NCBI RefSeq assembly: GCF_900323885.1
Contig: NZ_OOHJ01000018.1
Coordinates: forward strand, 2,095,001 to 2,159,000
Source of the DNA: [Actinomadura] parvosata subsp. kistnae
Lineage (GTDB): Bacteria; Actinomycetota; Actinomycetes; Streptosporangiales; Streptosporangiaceae
DNA length: 64,000 nt
Direction of reading: 5' to 3'
Every line of letters starts with the position of its first letter. The stretch's first letter is position 1. Below the pieces are notes generated by a model. The model saw nothing but the letters and a program-made list of their open reading frames with translations. It was not told the DNA's origin and made no database searches. A program made the translations under genes and the position numbers. Of this stretch, positions 16,987 to 25,726 are shown piece by piece.

Positions 16987-17658
16987 TCAACGCAGGTCGC
17001 CGGGCACGATCAGGCCCGTCTCGTACGCGGCGATCACCGCCTGCACCCGGTCCCGCAGGCCCAGCTTGGTCAGCACGTTGCTGACGTGCGTCTTCACCGT
17101 GTGCTCGCTGACCACCATCTCCTGCGCGATCTCCGCGTTGGACAGCCCCCTGGCCATCATCCGCATCGTCTCCTGCTCCCGCCCGGTCAGCACCGCCAGC
17201 CGCTCCGACGGCGGGGCGAGCGGGCGCGGCGGGGCGGCGCGGGAGGTGAAGTCGGCGATGAGCTTGGTGGTGACCGAGGGGGCGAGCAGCGACTCTCCGG
17301 CCGCGACCACGCGGACGGCGTGCACGAGGTCGTCGCGCCGCACGTCCTTGAGCAGGAAGCCGCTGGCGCCCGCCCGCAGCGCGTCGTAGACGTAGTCGTC
17401 CAGGTCGAACGTGGTGAGCATGAGGACGCGGCAGTCGCCGTCGGCGCAGACGGCGCGGGCGGCCTCGATGCCGTCCATGACGGGCATGCGGATGTCGAGC
17501 AGCAGCAGGTCGGGGCGGTGCTCGCGGACGGCGGCGATGGCCTGGACGCCGTCGCCCGCCTCGGCGACGACCTCGATGTCCGGCTGGGCGTCGAGGATCA
17601 TGCTGAACCCGGCGCGGACGAGCTCCTGGTCGTCCGCCACGACCACGCGGATGCTCAC
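16987..17658 (-). CDS. NarL/FixJ-type response regulator
   Basis: This 223-aa regulator has a receiver domain (VVVADDQELVRAGF, phospho-acceptor Asp in LLLLDIRMP, Lys in GFLLKD). A LuxR-type helix-turn-helix follows at about 155-215 (LTGREQETMRMMARGLSNAE, then SEHTVKTHVSNVLTKLGL). The GTG start overlaps the stop of the histidine kinase in a GTGA arrangement, so the two are translationally coupled and form a cognate pair. The regulon is unknown. Confidence 0.95.
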   Translation of the reverse strand: MSIRVVVADDQELVRAGFSMILDAQPDIEVVAEAGDGVQAIAAVREHRPDLLLLDIRMPVMDGIEAARAVCADGDCRVLMLTTFDLDDYVYDALRAGASGFLLKDVRRDDLVHAVRVVAAGESLLAPSVTTKLIADFTSRAAPPRPLAPPSERLAVLTGREQETMRMMARGLSNAEIAQEMVVSEHTVKTHVSNVLTKLGLRDRVQAVIAAYETGLIVPGDLR

Positions 17659-18815
17659 GACGCCGCCAGCGGGAGCCGGACGAGGACGCGGAAGCCGGGC
17701 CCGTCGCCGCGCGGCCCGAGCTCGGCGGTGCCGCCGCAGGCGGTGGCGCGCTCGCGGATGCCGATCAGGCCGTTGCCGCCCGAGGGCAGCGCCAGGTCCC
17801 GGCCGCGGCCGTCGTCGGTGATGTCGATCATGAGTGCGTGGTCCTGCCAGGTGAGGGCGATGTCCGCGCGGGTGGCGCCCGCGTGCTTGACGATGTTGGT
17901 GAGTGCTTCCTGGGTGATGCGGTACGCGGCCACCCCCGTGTCGGGCGACAGCGGCCGCGGCGAGCCCGTGGTGGAGTATGTCACGTGCAGGCCGGTCCCC
18001 CTGACCTGGTCGGCGAGGGCGGGCAGCGCGTCGATGGTGGGCTGGGGGCCGCGCGGGCCCTCCTCCTCCTTGAGCACGTTGAGCAGGCGGCGGAGCTGGT
18101 CCATGGCGTCGCGCCCGGCGCCGGCGATGGCGTCGAAGGCGGCCACGGCCCTGGCCGGGTTCGAGGTGACCGCCACGGGGCCGGCCTCGGCCTGCACGAC
18201 CATGACGCTGACCGCGTGGGCGAGGATGTCGTGCATGTCGCGGGCGATCCTGGCGCGCTCGCGCTCGGCGGCCCGCTCGGCCTCGATCTCGCGCTCGCGG
18301 GCAAGTTGGAGAGCGCGTTCCTCCAGCGCGGCGGCGTGCGCGCGGGAGGCGGCGGCGGCGCGGCCGATGGCGTACGCGGCGACGAACTGCACCGTGCCGC
18401 GTAGCGCGGACTCGGCCGAGCCGACGATGAGCAGGCCGCCGCCGAGCGTGACCGCCAGCGCGATCCACCGCTTCCACCTGCTGGAGTAGGCGGCCGTGGT
18501 GTAGACGGCCACCAGCGTGGTGTACCAGATGGGCTGGGAGGCCACCTCGTCCACCAGGTCGTAGAAGCCGGTGGGCAGGCACACGGCCAGCAGCACGAGC
18601 ACGGGCGCGCGCCGCCGCCAGACCAGCGGCACGGCGGAGGTGACCACGACGGTGTACCCCCACCAGTGCCAGGGCCCGCCGTAGGGGTTGGCACGGGACA
18701 GGAGCGGCCAGAGCTGCACGAGGAGCACCAGCACCGCGAGTGCGCCGTCCACCAGGATCGTGGGCAGCCCGCCGTACCAGCGGCGCAGCCGCACGACCAA
18801 CCGTGACTCGGACAT
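17655..18815 (-). CDS. Sensor histidine kinase of the NarL-type (HisKA_3)
   Basis: This is a 386-aa sensor kinase. Four or five hydrophobic helices cover about residues 18-150. A coiled-coil-like segment rich in Glu/Arg/Ala follows, then the HisKA_3 phospho-acceptor motif ARIARDMHDILAHAVSVMVV. The ATPase domain has the N-box AYRITQEALTNIVKHAGATR and G-box segments DDGRGRD and GGNGLIGIRERATACGG. No large extracellular sensor is present, so the signal probably comes from the membrane. The gene starts 23 bp after a small membrane-protein gene and overlaps its response regulator by four bases, a three-gene operon. Confidence 0.94.
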   Translation of the reverse strand: MSESRLVVRLRRWYGGLPTILVDGALAVLVLLVQLWPLLSRANPYGGPWHWWGYTVVVTSAVPLVWRRRAPVLVLLAVCLPTGFYDLVDEVASQPIWYTTLVAVYTTAAYSSRWKRWIALAVTLGGGLLIVGSAESALRGTVQFVAAYAIGRAAAASRAHAAALEERALQLAREREIEAERAAERERARIARDMHDILAHAVSVMVVQAEAGPVAVTSNPARAVAAFDAIAGAGRDAMDQLRRLLNVLKEEEGPRGPQPTIDALPALADQVRGTGLHVTYSTTGSPRPLSPDTGVAAYRITQEALTNIVKHAGATRADIALTWQDHALMIDITDDGRGRDLALPSGGNGLIGIRERATACGGTAELGPRGDGPGFRVLVRLPLAAS

Positions 18816-18838
18816 AAGCCCCAATTGTGCCCGCCGGG

Positions 18839-19417
18839 TCACGCGGCGGCGACCGCGACGCGGGCGGGCGCCCGGCGCGCGAGCGGGACGAACGAGATCA
18901 GCAGGCACAGGGCGCCGAGCGGGATGAGGTCCTTGTCGGCGAACGGCAGCGCGAGGTCGAGCAGCACCAGCACCGGCGTCCACGCCCCGACCCTGCGCAT
19001 GACGGCGAGCTGGAGAATGAGCGCGAGCTGGGCCAGGTAGAACAGGAACGGGCCGCCGTCGTAGACGACGAGGGACACCCCGGGCACGCTCTGCACCTGG
19101 TCGAAGATCACTCCCATCCCGTCGTGGTCGGCGGCCGTGAACCCGGCCACGAGGTCGATCCCGAACTGCGCGAGCAGGGTCGCGATGCCGGCGGTCCCGG
19201 CCACCGCGCTGACCGTGGCCAGCGGGCCGCGCCCGGCCATGGCGCGCAGCCGCCAGAAGATCTGGGCGAACAGGACGAGGGCCGCCATGAACGCGAGGTG
19301 GCCGATCGTCCAGGCCGGGCCGGGGCCGCGGCTGCCGTCGAGCCCGTCGATGATCCGGATCACCCCGTAGGTGAAGGTGAGCAGGGGTGCGGCGATGAAG
19401 GCGAAGCGGGGGTTCAT
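18839..19417 (-). CDS. Hypothetical multi-pass membrane protein
   Basis: This 192-aa protein has about five or six hydrophobic helices (for example PLLTFTYGVIRII, LAFMAALVLFAQIFW and FLFYLAQLALILQLAVM). I recognise no catalytic motif or family. It is the first gene of the operon with the NarL-type sensor kinase and regulator, 23 bp ahead of the kinase. It could be an accessory sensor or a target of that system. A perfect palindrome lies about 60 bp upstream, in the divergent promoter region. Confidence 0.75.
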   Translation of the reverse strand: MNPRFAFIAAPLLTFTYGVIRIIDGLDGSRGPGPAWTIGHLAFMAALVLFAQIFWRLRAMAGRGPLATVSAVAGTAGIATLLAQFGIDLVAGFTAADHDGMGVIFDQVQSVPGVSLVVYDGGPFLFYLAQLALILQLAVMRRVGAWTPVLVLLDLALPFADKDLIPLGALCLLISFVPLARRAPARVAVAAA

Positions 19418-19477
19418 GCCGGAAATCCTCGCCTTGGAGAGGGGGGCCGGGCATCGCCGGTGCGAGGGATTCGGAGG

Positions 19478-19495
19478 CTCACTCGCACGAGTGAG
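19478..19495. promoter_or_regulatory. Perfect palindrome in a divergent promoter region
   Basis: CTCACTCG (19478-19485) and its exact reverse complement CGAGTGAG (19488-19495) are separated by CA. The site lies between the divergent membrane-protein/two-component operon and the serine hydrolase gene. It is a likely operator. A dimeric NarL-type regulator or a TetR-type repressor would fit its size; this is inference. Confidence 0.65.
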
Positions 19496-19581
19496 AGGAA
19501 ATGGGTCGCGTCGGCGATCCGCGAAGGGGGCGCCGCCCAGCAGGATGGCCGTCGTTCCCCCGACCTTGGAGAGAGATTCCC

Positions 19582-20784
19582 ATGTTTAAGACCGCGGCCG
19601 CCTGCCTGGCCCTCGCCACCGCCCTCACCGCAACCCCCGCCCAGGCGGCCACCTCCACCCCGTCCTGCCCGCCACCGGCCGTGATCGAGCCGAACCCCGA
19701 TGCCGTGCTCCCGCCGGTCAACAGGACGGCGCTGGCCCGATCGATCGCCGGGCTGCCCGCCGGCGACGCCGCCGCGGCCGTGGTCCGCGTGGGCGGGACG
19801 AAGGGCTCGTGGCAGGGCGTGAGCGGGGTCGCCGACCTGAAGACGCGGCGCAAGGCGTCGGGCCAGGCCCGCTTCCGGGCGGGCAGCGTGACGAAGATGT
19901 TCACCACCGCGGTCGTGCTGCAACTCGTCGCCGAGGGCAGGCTGTCGCTTCGCGACACCGTCCAGAACCACCTGCCCGGCCTGCTGCCCGACTCCTACCC
20001 GGACATCGAGGTGGGCCAGCTGCTCAACCACACCAGCGGCCTGCCCGCGCCCGACCTGCCCGGCTCCTTCTCCTACGTCTACGAGACCAGGTTCAAGAAG
20101 TGGACGCCCGAGGAGTACGTGGCCCTGGCCGTACGCAACCCGATCGAGTTCACGCCGGGCACCAGGCAGCACTACCTGAACATCAACACGTTCGTGGCCG
20201 GCCTGCTGATCGAGAAGGTCACCGGTGAGACGTACGAGCACGAGGTGACGGAGCGGATCCTGCGCCCGGTCGGCATGCGCGACAGCTACCTGGCGGGCAC
20301 CTCGACCACGATCAGGGGCCGGCACCAGAAGGGCTACCAGAGCGTGCCCGCGGGCTTCGAGAACTCCTTCGCCTACGGTGACGACCATCTGGTGGACATG
20401 ACCAGGACGAGCGTCACCTCCACCTGGGCGTCGGGCGACCTGATCTCGACCGCGGCGGACCTGGAGAAGTTCGTCAAGGCGCTGTTCTCCGGCGAGGTCG
20501 TGCCGCCGGCCCAGCTGGAGCCGATGTTCACGGTGCCGGACGTGACGATGTTCGACGAGTGCGGCAACCAGCCCGCGACCTACACCTCGGGCATGACCAG
20601 GATGGTGCTGCCGGGCGGCCTGGTCGCGTACGGCAAGACCGGGGCCCGCTACGGCTACGCGAACGGGATCGGCGCCACCCGGGACCTGTCGAGGACCCTG
20701 GTCTACTCGGTCAGCTCCTTCGACGCCAAGGGCTCCGGCCAGAACCAGCGGACCCTCGGCATCGTGATGGCGTCCTTCTCGTGA
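19582..20784 (+). CDS. Secreted serine hydrolase, class C beta-lactamase/DD-peptidase fold
   Basis: This is a 400-aa exported protein with a Sec signal peptide (about residues 1-22, ending TPAQA). The penicillin-binding-like fold shows the nucleophile motif SVTK (in FRAGSVTKMFTTAVVL), HYLN in place of the YxN motif, and a third motif KTGARYG. LNHTSGLPA is typical of the D-Ala-D-Ala carboxypeptidase/esterase EstB group. It would act on peptidoglycan peptides or esters outside the cell. GGAGAG lies before ATG 19582. The palindrome 90 bp upstream may control it. Confidence 0.9.
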   Translation: MFKTAAACLALATALTATPAQAATSTPSCPPPAVIEPNPDAVLPPVNRTALARSIAGLPAGDAAAAVVRVGGTKGSWQGVSGVADLKTRRKASGQARFRAGSVTKMFTTAVVLQLVAEGRLSLRDTVQNHLPGLLPDSYPDIEVGQLLNHTSGLPAPDLPGSFSYVYETRFKKWTPEEYVALAVRNPIEFTPGTRQHYLNINTFVAGLLIEKVTGETYEHEVTERILRPVGMRDSYLAGTSTTIRGRHQKGYQSVPAGFENSFAYGDDHLVDMTRTSVTSTWASGDLISTAADLEKFVKALFSGEVVPPAQLEPMFTVPDVTMFDECGNQPATYTSGMTRMVLPGGLVAYGKTGARYGYANGIGATRDLSRTLVYSVSSFDAKGSGQNQRTLGIVMASFS

Positions 20785-20861
20785 GACGCGCGAGCTGTTT
20801 CGTGAGACGCGCGAGATGTGGGGCGTCGGTGGGCGCCCTCACATCTCGGGCGGCGCCGGGC

Positions 20862-20993
20862 TCAGCGGCGCCGGCGCCGGCGCCTGCGGGCGCGCCCGCC
20901 CCCGGCGCTGTCGTTCCCACCCGGATAGGTCGGCTCCGGGCCGGGAATCCGGAAGAACGGGATGAACCCCAGATATCGCTGGATCGCGGCCAT
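20862..20993 (-). CDS. 43-aa microprotein ending in eight arginines
   Basis: This small frame starts at ATG 20993, with a strong AAGGGGGA five or six bases upstream. The N-terminal half is hydrophobic-aromatic (AIQRYLGFIPFFRIPGPEP). The second half is a glycine-rich hinge followed by an uninterrupted run of eight arginine codons before the stop. It lies 121 bp downstream of a secreted-protein gene on the same strand and could share its mRNA. I do not recognise the family. Third-position GC and the good ribosome-binding site support it as a real gene. A nucleic-acid- or membrane-binding peptide is one possibility. Confidence 0.6.
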   Translation of the reverse strand: MAAIQRYLGFIPFFRIPGPEPTYPGGNDSAGGGRARRRRRRRR

Positions 20994-21114
20994 GATTTCC
21001 CCCTTGCGGAACGCGGGTCGCGCGCCGGACGGGCTGCGCGCCCGGCGCTGCCGGACTGACCCGCAACCCTACCCGCGAATGGCCGCCGAAACCCTTCTGA
21101 CCTGGGATTTCGTT

Positions 21115-21756
21115 CTACTTGTTGGACAGCTTGCGGCGCTTGAACATCGGGTGCTTGGTCTCCCAGTAGCGCCAGCCCTCCACGCGCGAGGGCACGTTGG
21201 CGATGCCCGCCGAGATCTTGACATGCGCGCACGTGCCGAGGACGTTCCAGGCCGACCAGCCCACGCGGTAACCGAAGACCCGGTACCACATGTTGCCGTA
21301 CATGCCGTCGCTGATCTCCTGCGTGTACTCGTGCCCGCTGTAGACCATGTGCCGCTCTTCGAGGTGCGGCAGGCCCAGCCGGCGCAGGTTGAAGATGACG
21401 TCGTCCTTGTCGATGACCTTCTGGGCCTCGTTCTCCGTCTCCAGGAAGGCGGTGACCTCGTGCTCGCGGGTGACGGACACCGTCATCGAGCCGCCGGGGC
21501 CGTCGATGTAGCGGGTGCGGGGCACGAAGAAGTTCCGCGGCGACATCTGGTGGATCCGGAAGAACGTCCGCGGCCGGCAGTTGCGGCCGTCGTCGCCGTC
21601 ATCGTGATGGTCGACGAAGCCGTGGTCGAACTTGTGGTGGTCAGGACCGTCGTCCTTGTCGCCCGCGCTGGCCGCCGGCGCCATGGTGACGGCCAGTACG
21701 GCCGCGAGAATGCCGCGCGCGACGGGCTTCGCCATTGTTCTCATTGGGGTGAGCAT
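21115..21756 (-). CDS. Secreted hypothetical protein with His/Asp-rich N-terminus
   Basis: This 213-aa protein has a signal peptide (about residues 8-31, AAVLAVTMAPAASA). A His/Asp-rich segment follows (GPDHHKFDHGFVDHHDDGDD) that might bind metal. The mature domain of about 150 residues is rich in Arg, His and aromatics, with two cysteines (NCRPR and GTCAHV). AAGGAA lies six bases before ATG 21756. I recognise no family. It is divergent from a V8-like protease across a comparatively AT-rich gap (21757-22058), which holds promoters I cannot place with confidence. Confidence 0.75.
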   Translation of the reverse strand: MLTPMRTMAKPVARGILAAVLAVTMAPAASAGDKDDGPDHHKFDHGFVDHHDDGDDGRNCRPRTFFRIHQMSPRNFFVPRTRYIDGPGGSMTVSVTREHEVTAFLETENEAQKVIDKDDVIFNLRRLGLPHLEERHMVYSGHEYTQEISDGMYGNMWYRVFGYRVGWSAWNVLGTCAHVKISAGIANVPSRVEGWRYWETKHPMFKRRKLSNK

Positions 21757-22058
21757 TTACCGTTCCTTTCGGAATGCGACCCATAGTCGCCAGACCGGTA
21801 CGATGCTTACAGTTGGCACGAGCGAGATGACAACGCCACGCCGAATCCGAATTTCCCGTACTGGGAAAGAGCCGGTGAAAGAGCGCCAATATCGGACGGC
21901 CATTGGGCAAAGCAATCCCCTTTCTCCGATATGTGACGGTCCGCGATATGGCGACTTCGCAGCGTGATGGCGATATATCCGTTTCGTAGGCGTTGAGGAA
22001 GATGGCGCCTTCCGTACGTACCTCCCTACGGCAGATTCCGGGTTACGGGAGGTACTTC

Positions 22059-23138
22059 ATGCACCGCAGAGTCAGCCTGCTCTCCGCCATCGCGTTCGCC
22101 CTGGCCGGCACCCTCGTACCGGCGGGCGCCGCGCAGGCGGGCGCCGCGGCGGCCGACGCCACGAACGGGCTCGGCCCCAGGCCCGTGAGCTGGGCCGCCG
22201 CGGACTCACAGGCGGAGCGCAGGACGGTCGCGCAGTACTGGACCGCGCAGCGCATGCTCGCCGCGCAGCCCCTCGACGCGCCCGCACCCCGGCGCACCCA
22301 GTCGCGCGGCCCGTCCGAGGGCGACCCGTGGGCCACCCGGGGCGGCTCGTCCGCCACCACCCGCCGCAGCCCGTGGACCACCCGCGGGGCCTCGTGGTCG
22401 GTCGGCGGCACCGCCCCGGTCACCACCGCGCGGCAGTCCCTCATCCCCAACAGCCCAGGGCTGCGGTGGACGGACGGCGGCGCGGTCGTGCGCACCACCG
22501 GCCGGGTCTTCTTCACCACCGCCGAGGGCGGCAACGCCTCCTGCTCCGGCTCGGCCGTGACCAGCGCGAACGAGAGCGTCGTGATCACGGCGGGGCACTG
22601 CGTGAAGCTCAACGGGGCCGCGCACAGGAACTGGGTGTTCGTGCCGGCCTTCGACAACGGGCGGCGTCCGTTCGGCACGTGGGTGGCCAGCACGATGCTC
22701 ACCACCCAGCAGTGGAACGCCCGCGAGGACATCAACTTCGACATGGCCGCCGTCGTCGTGGCGCCGCTCGACGGGCGCACGCTGACGGACGTCGTCGGCG
22801 GGCAGGGCATCGCCTTCAACCAGGCCAGGCAGCGGCAGATGTTCGCCTTCGGCTATCCGGCGGCCGAGCCGTTCGACGGGTCGAGGCTGATCTACTGCAG
22901 CGGGCGCGCGTTCAACGACACGGTGATGACCCGCGACCAGGGGCTGCGCTGCAACATGACGGGCGGGTCGAGCGGCGGGCCGTGGTTCCAGAACTTCGAC
23001 GAGTCGACCGGCCTCGGCTGGCTGAACTCGGTCAACAGCTTCACCTACAACTTCGCCCCGAACTTCATGTTCGGCCCGTTCTTCGGCGACGAGGCCATGG
23101 CCGTCTACCGGGCGGCGCAGAACACCGACGCCCTCTGA
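22059..23138 (+). CDS. Secreted V8/trypsin-like serine protease
   Basis: This is a 359-aa exported protease. A signal peptide covers about residues 1-27. A pro-region of about 100 residues follows, rich in Thr/Arg/Ser with repeated WTTRG/WATRG blocks. The catalytic domain has His180 in VITAGHCV, an Asp in INFDMAAVVV and Ser305 in TGGSSGGPWF. Cysteine pairs flank the His and Ser loops. GGGAGGT lies 5-6 bases before ATG 22059. A paralogue at 30228 has the same architecture but lacks the serine. It meets the chorismate mutase gene tail to tail with a 4-bp gap. Confidence 0.92.
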   Translation: MHRRVSLLSAIAFALAGTLVPAGAAQAGAAAADATNGLGPRPVSWAAADSQAERRTVAQYWTAQRMLAAQPLDAPAPRRTQSRGPSEGDPWATRGGSSATTRRSPWTTRGASWSVGGTAPVTTARQSLIPNSPGLRWTDGGAVVRTTGRVFFTTAEGGNASCSGSAVTSANESVVITAGHCVKLNGAAHRNWVFVPAFDNGRRPFGTWVASTMLTTQQWNAREDINFDMAAVVVAPLDGRTLTDVVGGQGIAFNQARQRQMFAFGYPAAEPFDGSRLIYCSGRAFNDTVMTRDQGLRCNMTGGSSGGPWFQNFDESTGLGWLNSVNSFTYNFAPNFMFGPFFGDEAMAVYRAAQNTDAL

Positions 23139-23142
23139 CCGG

Positions 23143-23484
23143 TCAGTCGCGCTTGGCCGCCGCGTGGTTGCTGGCGATCAGCTCGTGGTGCCGGACGACC
23201 TCGGCGATGATGAAGTTCAGGAACCGCTCGGCGAAGACCGGGTCGAGCTTGGATTCCTCGGCGAGCGCGCGCAGGCGGCGGATCTGGGCCGCCTCGCGCG
23301 CCGGATCGGCCGGCGGAAGCTGGTATTCGGCCTTGAGCCGGCCGACTTCCTGGGTGCACTTGAAACGCTCGGCGAGCAGGTGGACAAGGGCGGCGTCGAG
23401 GTTGTCGATGCTGTCGCGGAGCCGCTGCAGCTCCTTACGGACGAACATTTCCTCATCAGGCTGATTTTCATTGGTCTTTTCCAC
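23143..23484 (-). CDS. Chorismate mutase, AroQ type
   Basis: This 113-aa all-helical enzyme would convert chorismate to prephenate. The AroQ pattern is visible: LQRLRDSIDNLDAALVHLLA, then ERFKCTQEVGRLKAEYQLPP, then REAAQIRRLRALAEESKLDP, and a final helix RFLNFIIAEVVRHHELIA. I chose GTG 23484 because AAGGGGG lies eight bases upstream; an upstream TTG at 23511 lacks one. It is a free-standing monofunctional protein. It follows the frameshifted pobA on the same strand with an 80-bp gap. That could place it in an aromatic-compound pathway, but co-transcription is unproven. Confidence 0.9.
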   Translation of the reverse strand: MEKTNENQPDEEMFVRKELQRLRDSIDNLDAALVHLLAERFKCTQEVGRLKAEYQLPPADPAREAAQIRRLRALAEESKLDPVFAERFLNFIIAEVVRHHELIASNHAAAKRD

Positions 23485-23564
23485 GAAAATACGCCCCCTT
23501 GACTCAGCCAAGCTCCAAGAGGCGAAATATTAGCAGAAAAGGGACATTCGACGCCTACTCCGTT

Positions 23565-24739
23565 TCACGCCATGAGATCGGCGAACGCCCGGGCCGCGGC
23601 GTCGGAGGCGAACAGCCGCTCCAGCCGCGCCCGCGCGAGCTGCCGCCGGAACGGCCCGGCCAGCGTCACGTTCCCGGCCTCGTGCATCATCTCGTGCATC
23701 CACCGGGAGAACTCCTGGTGGTCCCACACCCGCTTCAGGCACGTCTCCGAGTACGCCGCCAGCGGCCCCTCGTCGCCCTCGCGCAGCGCCGCACGCAGGC
23801 TTCCGGCCAGCACGTTCGCGTCGGCGATGGCCAGGTTCATGCCCTTGCCGCCCATGGGGGTGATGATGTGCGCGGCGTCACCGACGAGGAAGAGCCGGCC
23901 GTAGCTCATGGGGTCGGCGACGAAGCAGCGCATCTCCACGAACAGCTTCTCCGTGATGGGCCCCGTCGGCAGGTCGGGGTCGCCGAGCCGCAGCCGTAAC
24001 TGCTCCCAGATCCGCTCGTCGCCCCACTCGTCGAGGCTGTCGGCCGTCCCGCACTCCAGGTAGAAGCGGCTGGCCCTGGGGCCCCTGGCGAACTGGGCGG
24101 CGAAGCCGGCCGGGTGGATGCCGAAGAGCGCGTGGCGCGGCGGCAGCGCGTCGGCCAGCACGGTCAGCCAGGCGACGCCGTGGTCATAGGTGTAGGTGGT
24201 CAGCGCGCCCTCGGGGATGCTGGCGCGGCTGACGCCGTGGAAGCCGTCGCAGCCGGCGACGTACGCGCACGCGATCTCGTGCCGGCCGCCGTCCGCGTCC
24301 GTGTAGGTGACGGCCGGCGTGGGGCCGTCGAGGCCGTGCGGGGTCACCTCGGCGGCGTCGAAGCGCAGGTCGCCCCGCCCTCCAGGAACGTCGCGATGAG
24401 GCGCTGGACCAGGACCTGCTGCGGCACGACCCGGCCCGCCCGGCCGTCGGTGAGCGCGGCCACGTCGAAGAGGCGCGGCCGGCCGTCGAGGCGGATCTCC
24501 AGCCTGCCGTCGCTGGACGTGCCGGACAGCACGCTCTCGCCCAGCCCCCACTCCTCGAAGACGCGGGCGCCGTCGTGCTCCAGCACGCCCGCGCGCTGCC
24601 GCTGCTCCACGTACGACCGGCTCTGCCGCTCCAGCACGACGCAGCCGATGCCGGCGCGCTGGAGCAGGTTGGCCAGGGTGAGGCCGGCCGGCCCCGCTCC
24701 GATGATGACGACCTCGACGTTCTCCCGCATGCTGCGCAT
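23565..24739 (-). pseudogene. pobA: 4-hydroxybenzoate 3-monooxygenase, single-base frameshift
   Basis: The two halves of a PobA-type flavoprotein lie in different frames. The 5' part (from ATG 24739 or 24730) carries the FAD motif VVIIGAGPAGLTLANLL and runs to LIATFLEGG. The 3' part resumes at GDLRFDAAEV and carries VAGCDGFHGVSRASIPEG and LFLVGDAAHIITPMGGKG. Adding one C to the four-C run at 24373-24376 restores a single frame of about 388 codons, the normal PobA length. The rest is intact, so this is either a recent inactivation or a sequencing error. The enzyme would hydroxylate 4-hydroxybenzoate to protocatechuate using NADPH. Confidence 0.88.
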
Positions 24740-24821
24740 CCGACATCAAGATCGACAAATGCGCAAGCCCCGTTCTCAGGGCGGCCGGGAGCCGCCCGGT
24801 CACCTGCGCGGAGCCCCGCGG

Positions 24822-25079
24822 TCAGGCGCCCAGGTCGCGGACGATGTTGTCCAGCCGGACGGCCAGGTCGTCGAGCATCCCGTCGGTCGGGGCGCCCTCG
24901 GGGAGCTGGGCCACCACCTCGTCGCGCCGGGCGATGACCAGGCCCTTGTGGGCGTCGTCGACGTCGGCGGCGGGCAGGACCACGCAGTCTCCCCGTACGA
25001 AGACCAGCGTGGCGTCCGGGTGCTCGGAGTCCAGCAACCGGCGGACACATTCCCGGTCGACCAGCATCATGGCGGACAT
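24822..25079 (-). CDS. Small conserved-looking hypothetical protein
   Basis: This 85-aa acidic protein has no membrane segment or signal. It alternates short strands and helices (TLVFVRGDCVVLPAADVDDA, then helix MLDDLAVRLDNIVRDL). GAGGAG lies about six bases before ATG 25079. It stands just upstream of pobA on the same strand. I recognise no family or motif, and its GC-rich codon use supports coding. Function unknown. Confidence 0.65.
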   Translation of the reverse strand: MSAMMLVDRECVRRLLDSEHPDATLVFVRGDCVVLPAADVDDAHKGLVIARRDEVVAQLPEGAPTDGMLDDLAVRLDNIVRDLGA

Positions 25080-25142
25080 GGCAGCTCCTCGCGTTCGTGC
25101 TTGCCCCCGCAGGCCGTTTACCCACGTGGGAGGGGTGAAACC

Positions 25143-25484
25143 TCAGCCGAAGACCGGCGGGCCACCGTTCGAGCGGGCCCGGCGGACGCCGGTCACGACC
25201 AGGTAGACGGCGGCGGCCAGCGCCACCAGCGCGGGCGGGATCGCCAGCGGCGGCCGGCCGGCGAGCAGCGCCAGCACGGTCAGCACCACCCCGGCGAGCA
25301 GCGCCAGCCCGGCGGCGAGCAGGCGCAGGCCGAGCCGGTTGGAGGGCGGCGGCTGCTCCGCCCACTGCCCGCGGCCCGCGCCGGGCACCCCCGGCACGCC
25401 GGTGTCGCTCACGTCCTCCTGCCGGGGAGGCGGCGGCTCCCGCAGCACGGGGGCGAAGAACTCGTCGTCGTCGCGGTCTCTCAT
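25143..25484 (-). CDS. Small two-helix membrane protein
   Basis: This 113-aa protein has an acidic, Pro-rich cytoplasmic N-terminus (MRDRDDDEFFAPVLREPPPP). Two hydrophobic helices follow at about residues 52-73 and 77-98 (LLAAGLALLAGVVLTVLALL and IPPALVALAAAVYLVV), then a short basic tail. ATG 25484 has GGAGG eight bases upstream; the upstream extension lacks coding character and runs through short repeats. Such proteins are common in actinomycetes without a known role. Confidence 0.7.
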   Translation of the reverse strand: MRDRDDDEFFAPVLREPPPPRQEDVSDTGVPGVPGAGRGQWAEQPPPSNRLGLRLLAAGLALLAGVVLTVLALLAGRPPLAIPPALVALAAAVYLVVTGVRRARSNGGPPVFG

Positions 25485-25507
25485 CGGCTCGCCTCCAGAA
25501 GTGCCCG

Positions 25508-25549
25508 GTCCGGAAGGGCCCGTTCGGAAAGGCCCGTCCGGAAGGGCTC
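25508..25549. repeat. 14-bp tandem repeat, three copies
   Basis: Units beginning GTCCGGAAGGGCCC, GTTCGGAAAGGCCC and GTCCGGAAGGGCTC start at 25508, 25522 and 25536. They lie in the divergent gap (25485-25726) just upstream of the small membrane-protein gene. The rest of the gap shows no gene. Confidence 0.75.
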
Positions 25550-25726
25550 GTCGCCTCGCTCGGAAGTCGTCGTCCGTGCCCTCTGCCCCGTGCTCGCGGG
25601 CTGTCACGTCATCGCCGTTGACCTGCGGAAATACCACTACGTTTCGTTCCCGGGCAATCACGGAGAGTGACCGTATGGTGTGCTCAGTGGCCCCAGCGGC
25701 CCCTCAGCAAAGCGAGAGGATCGAGC

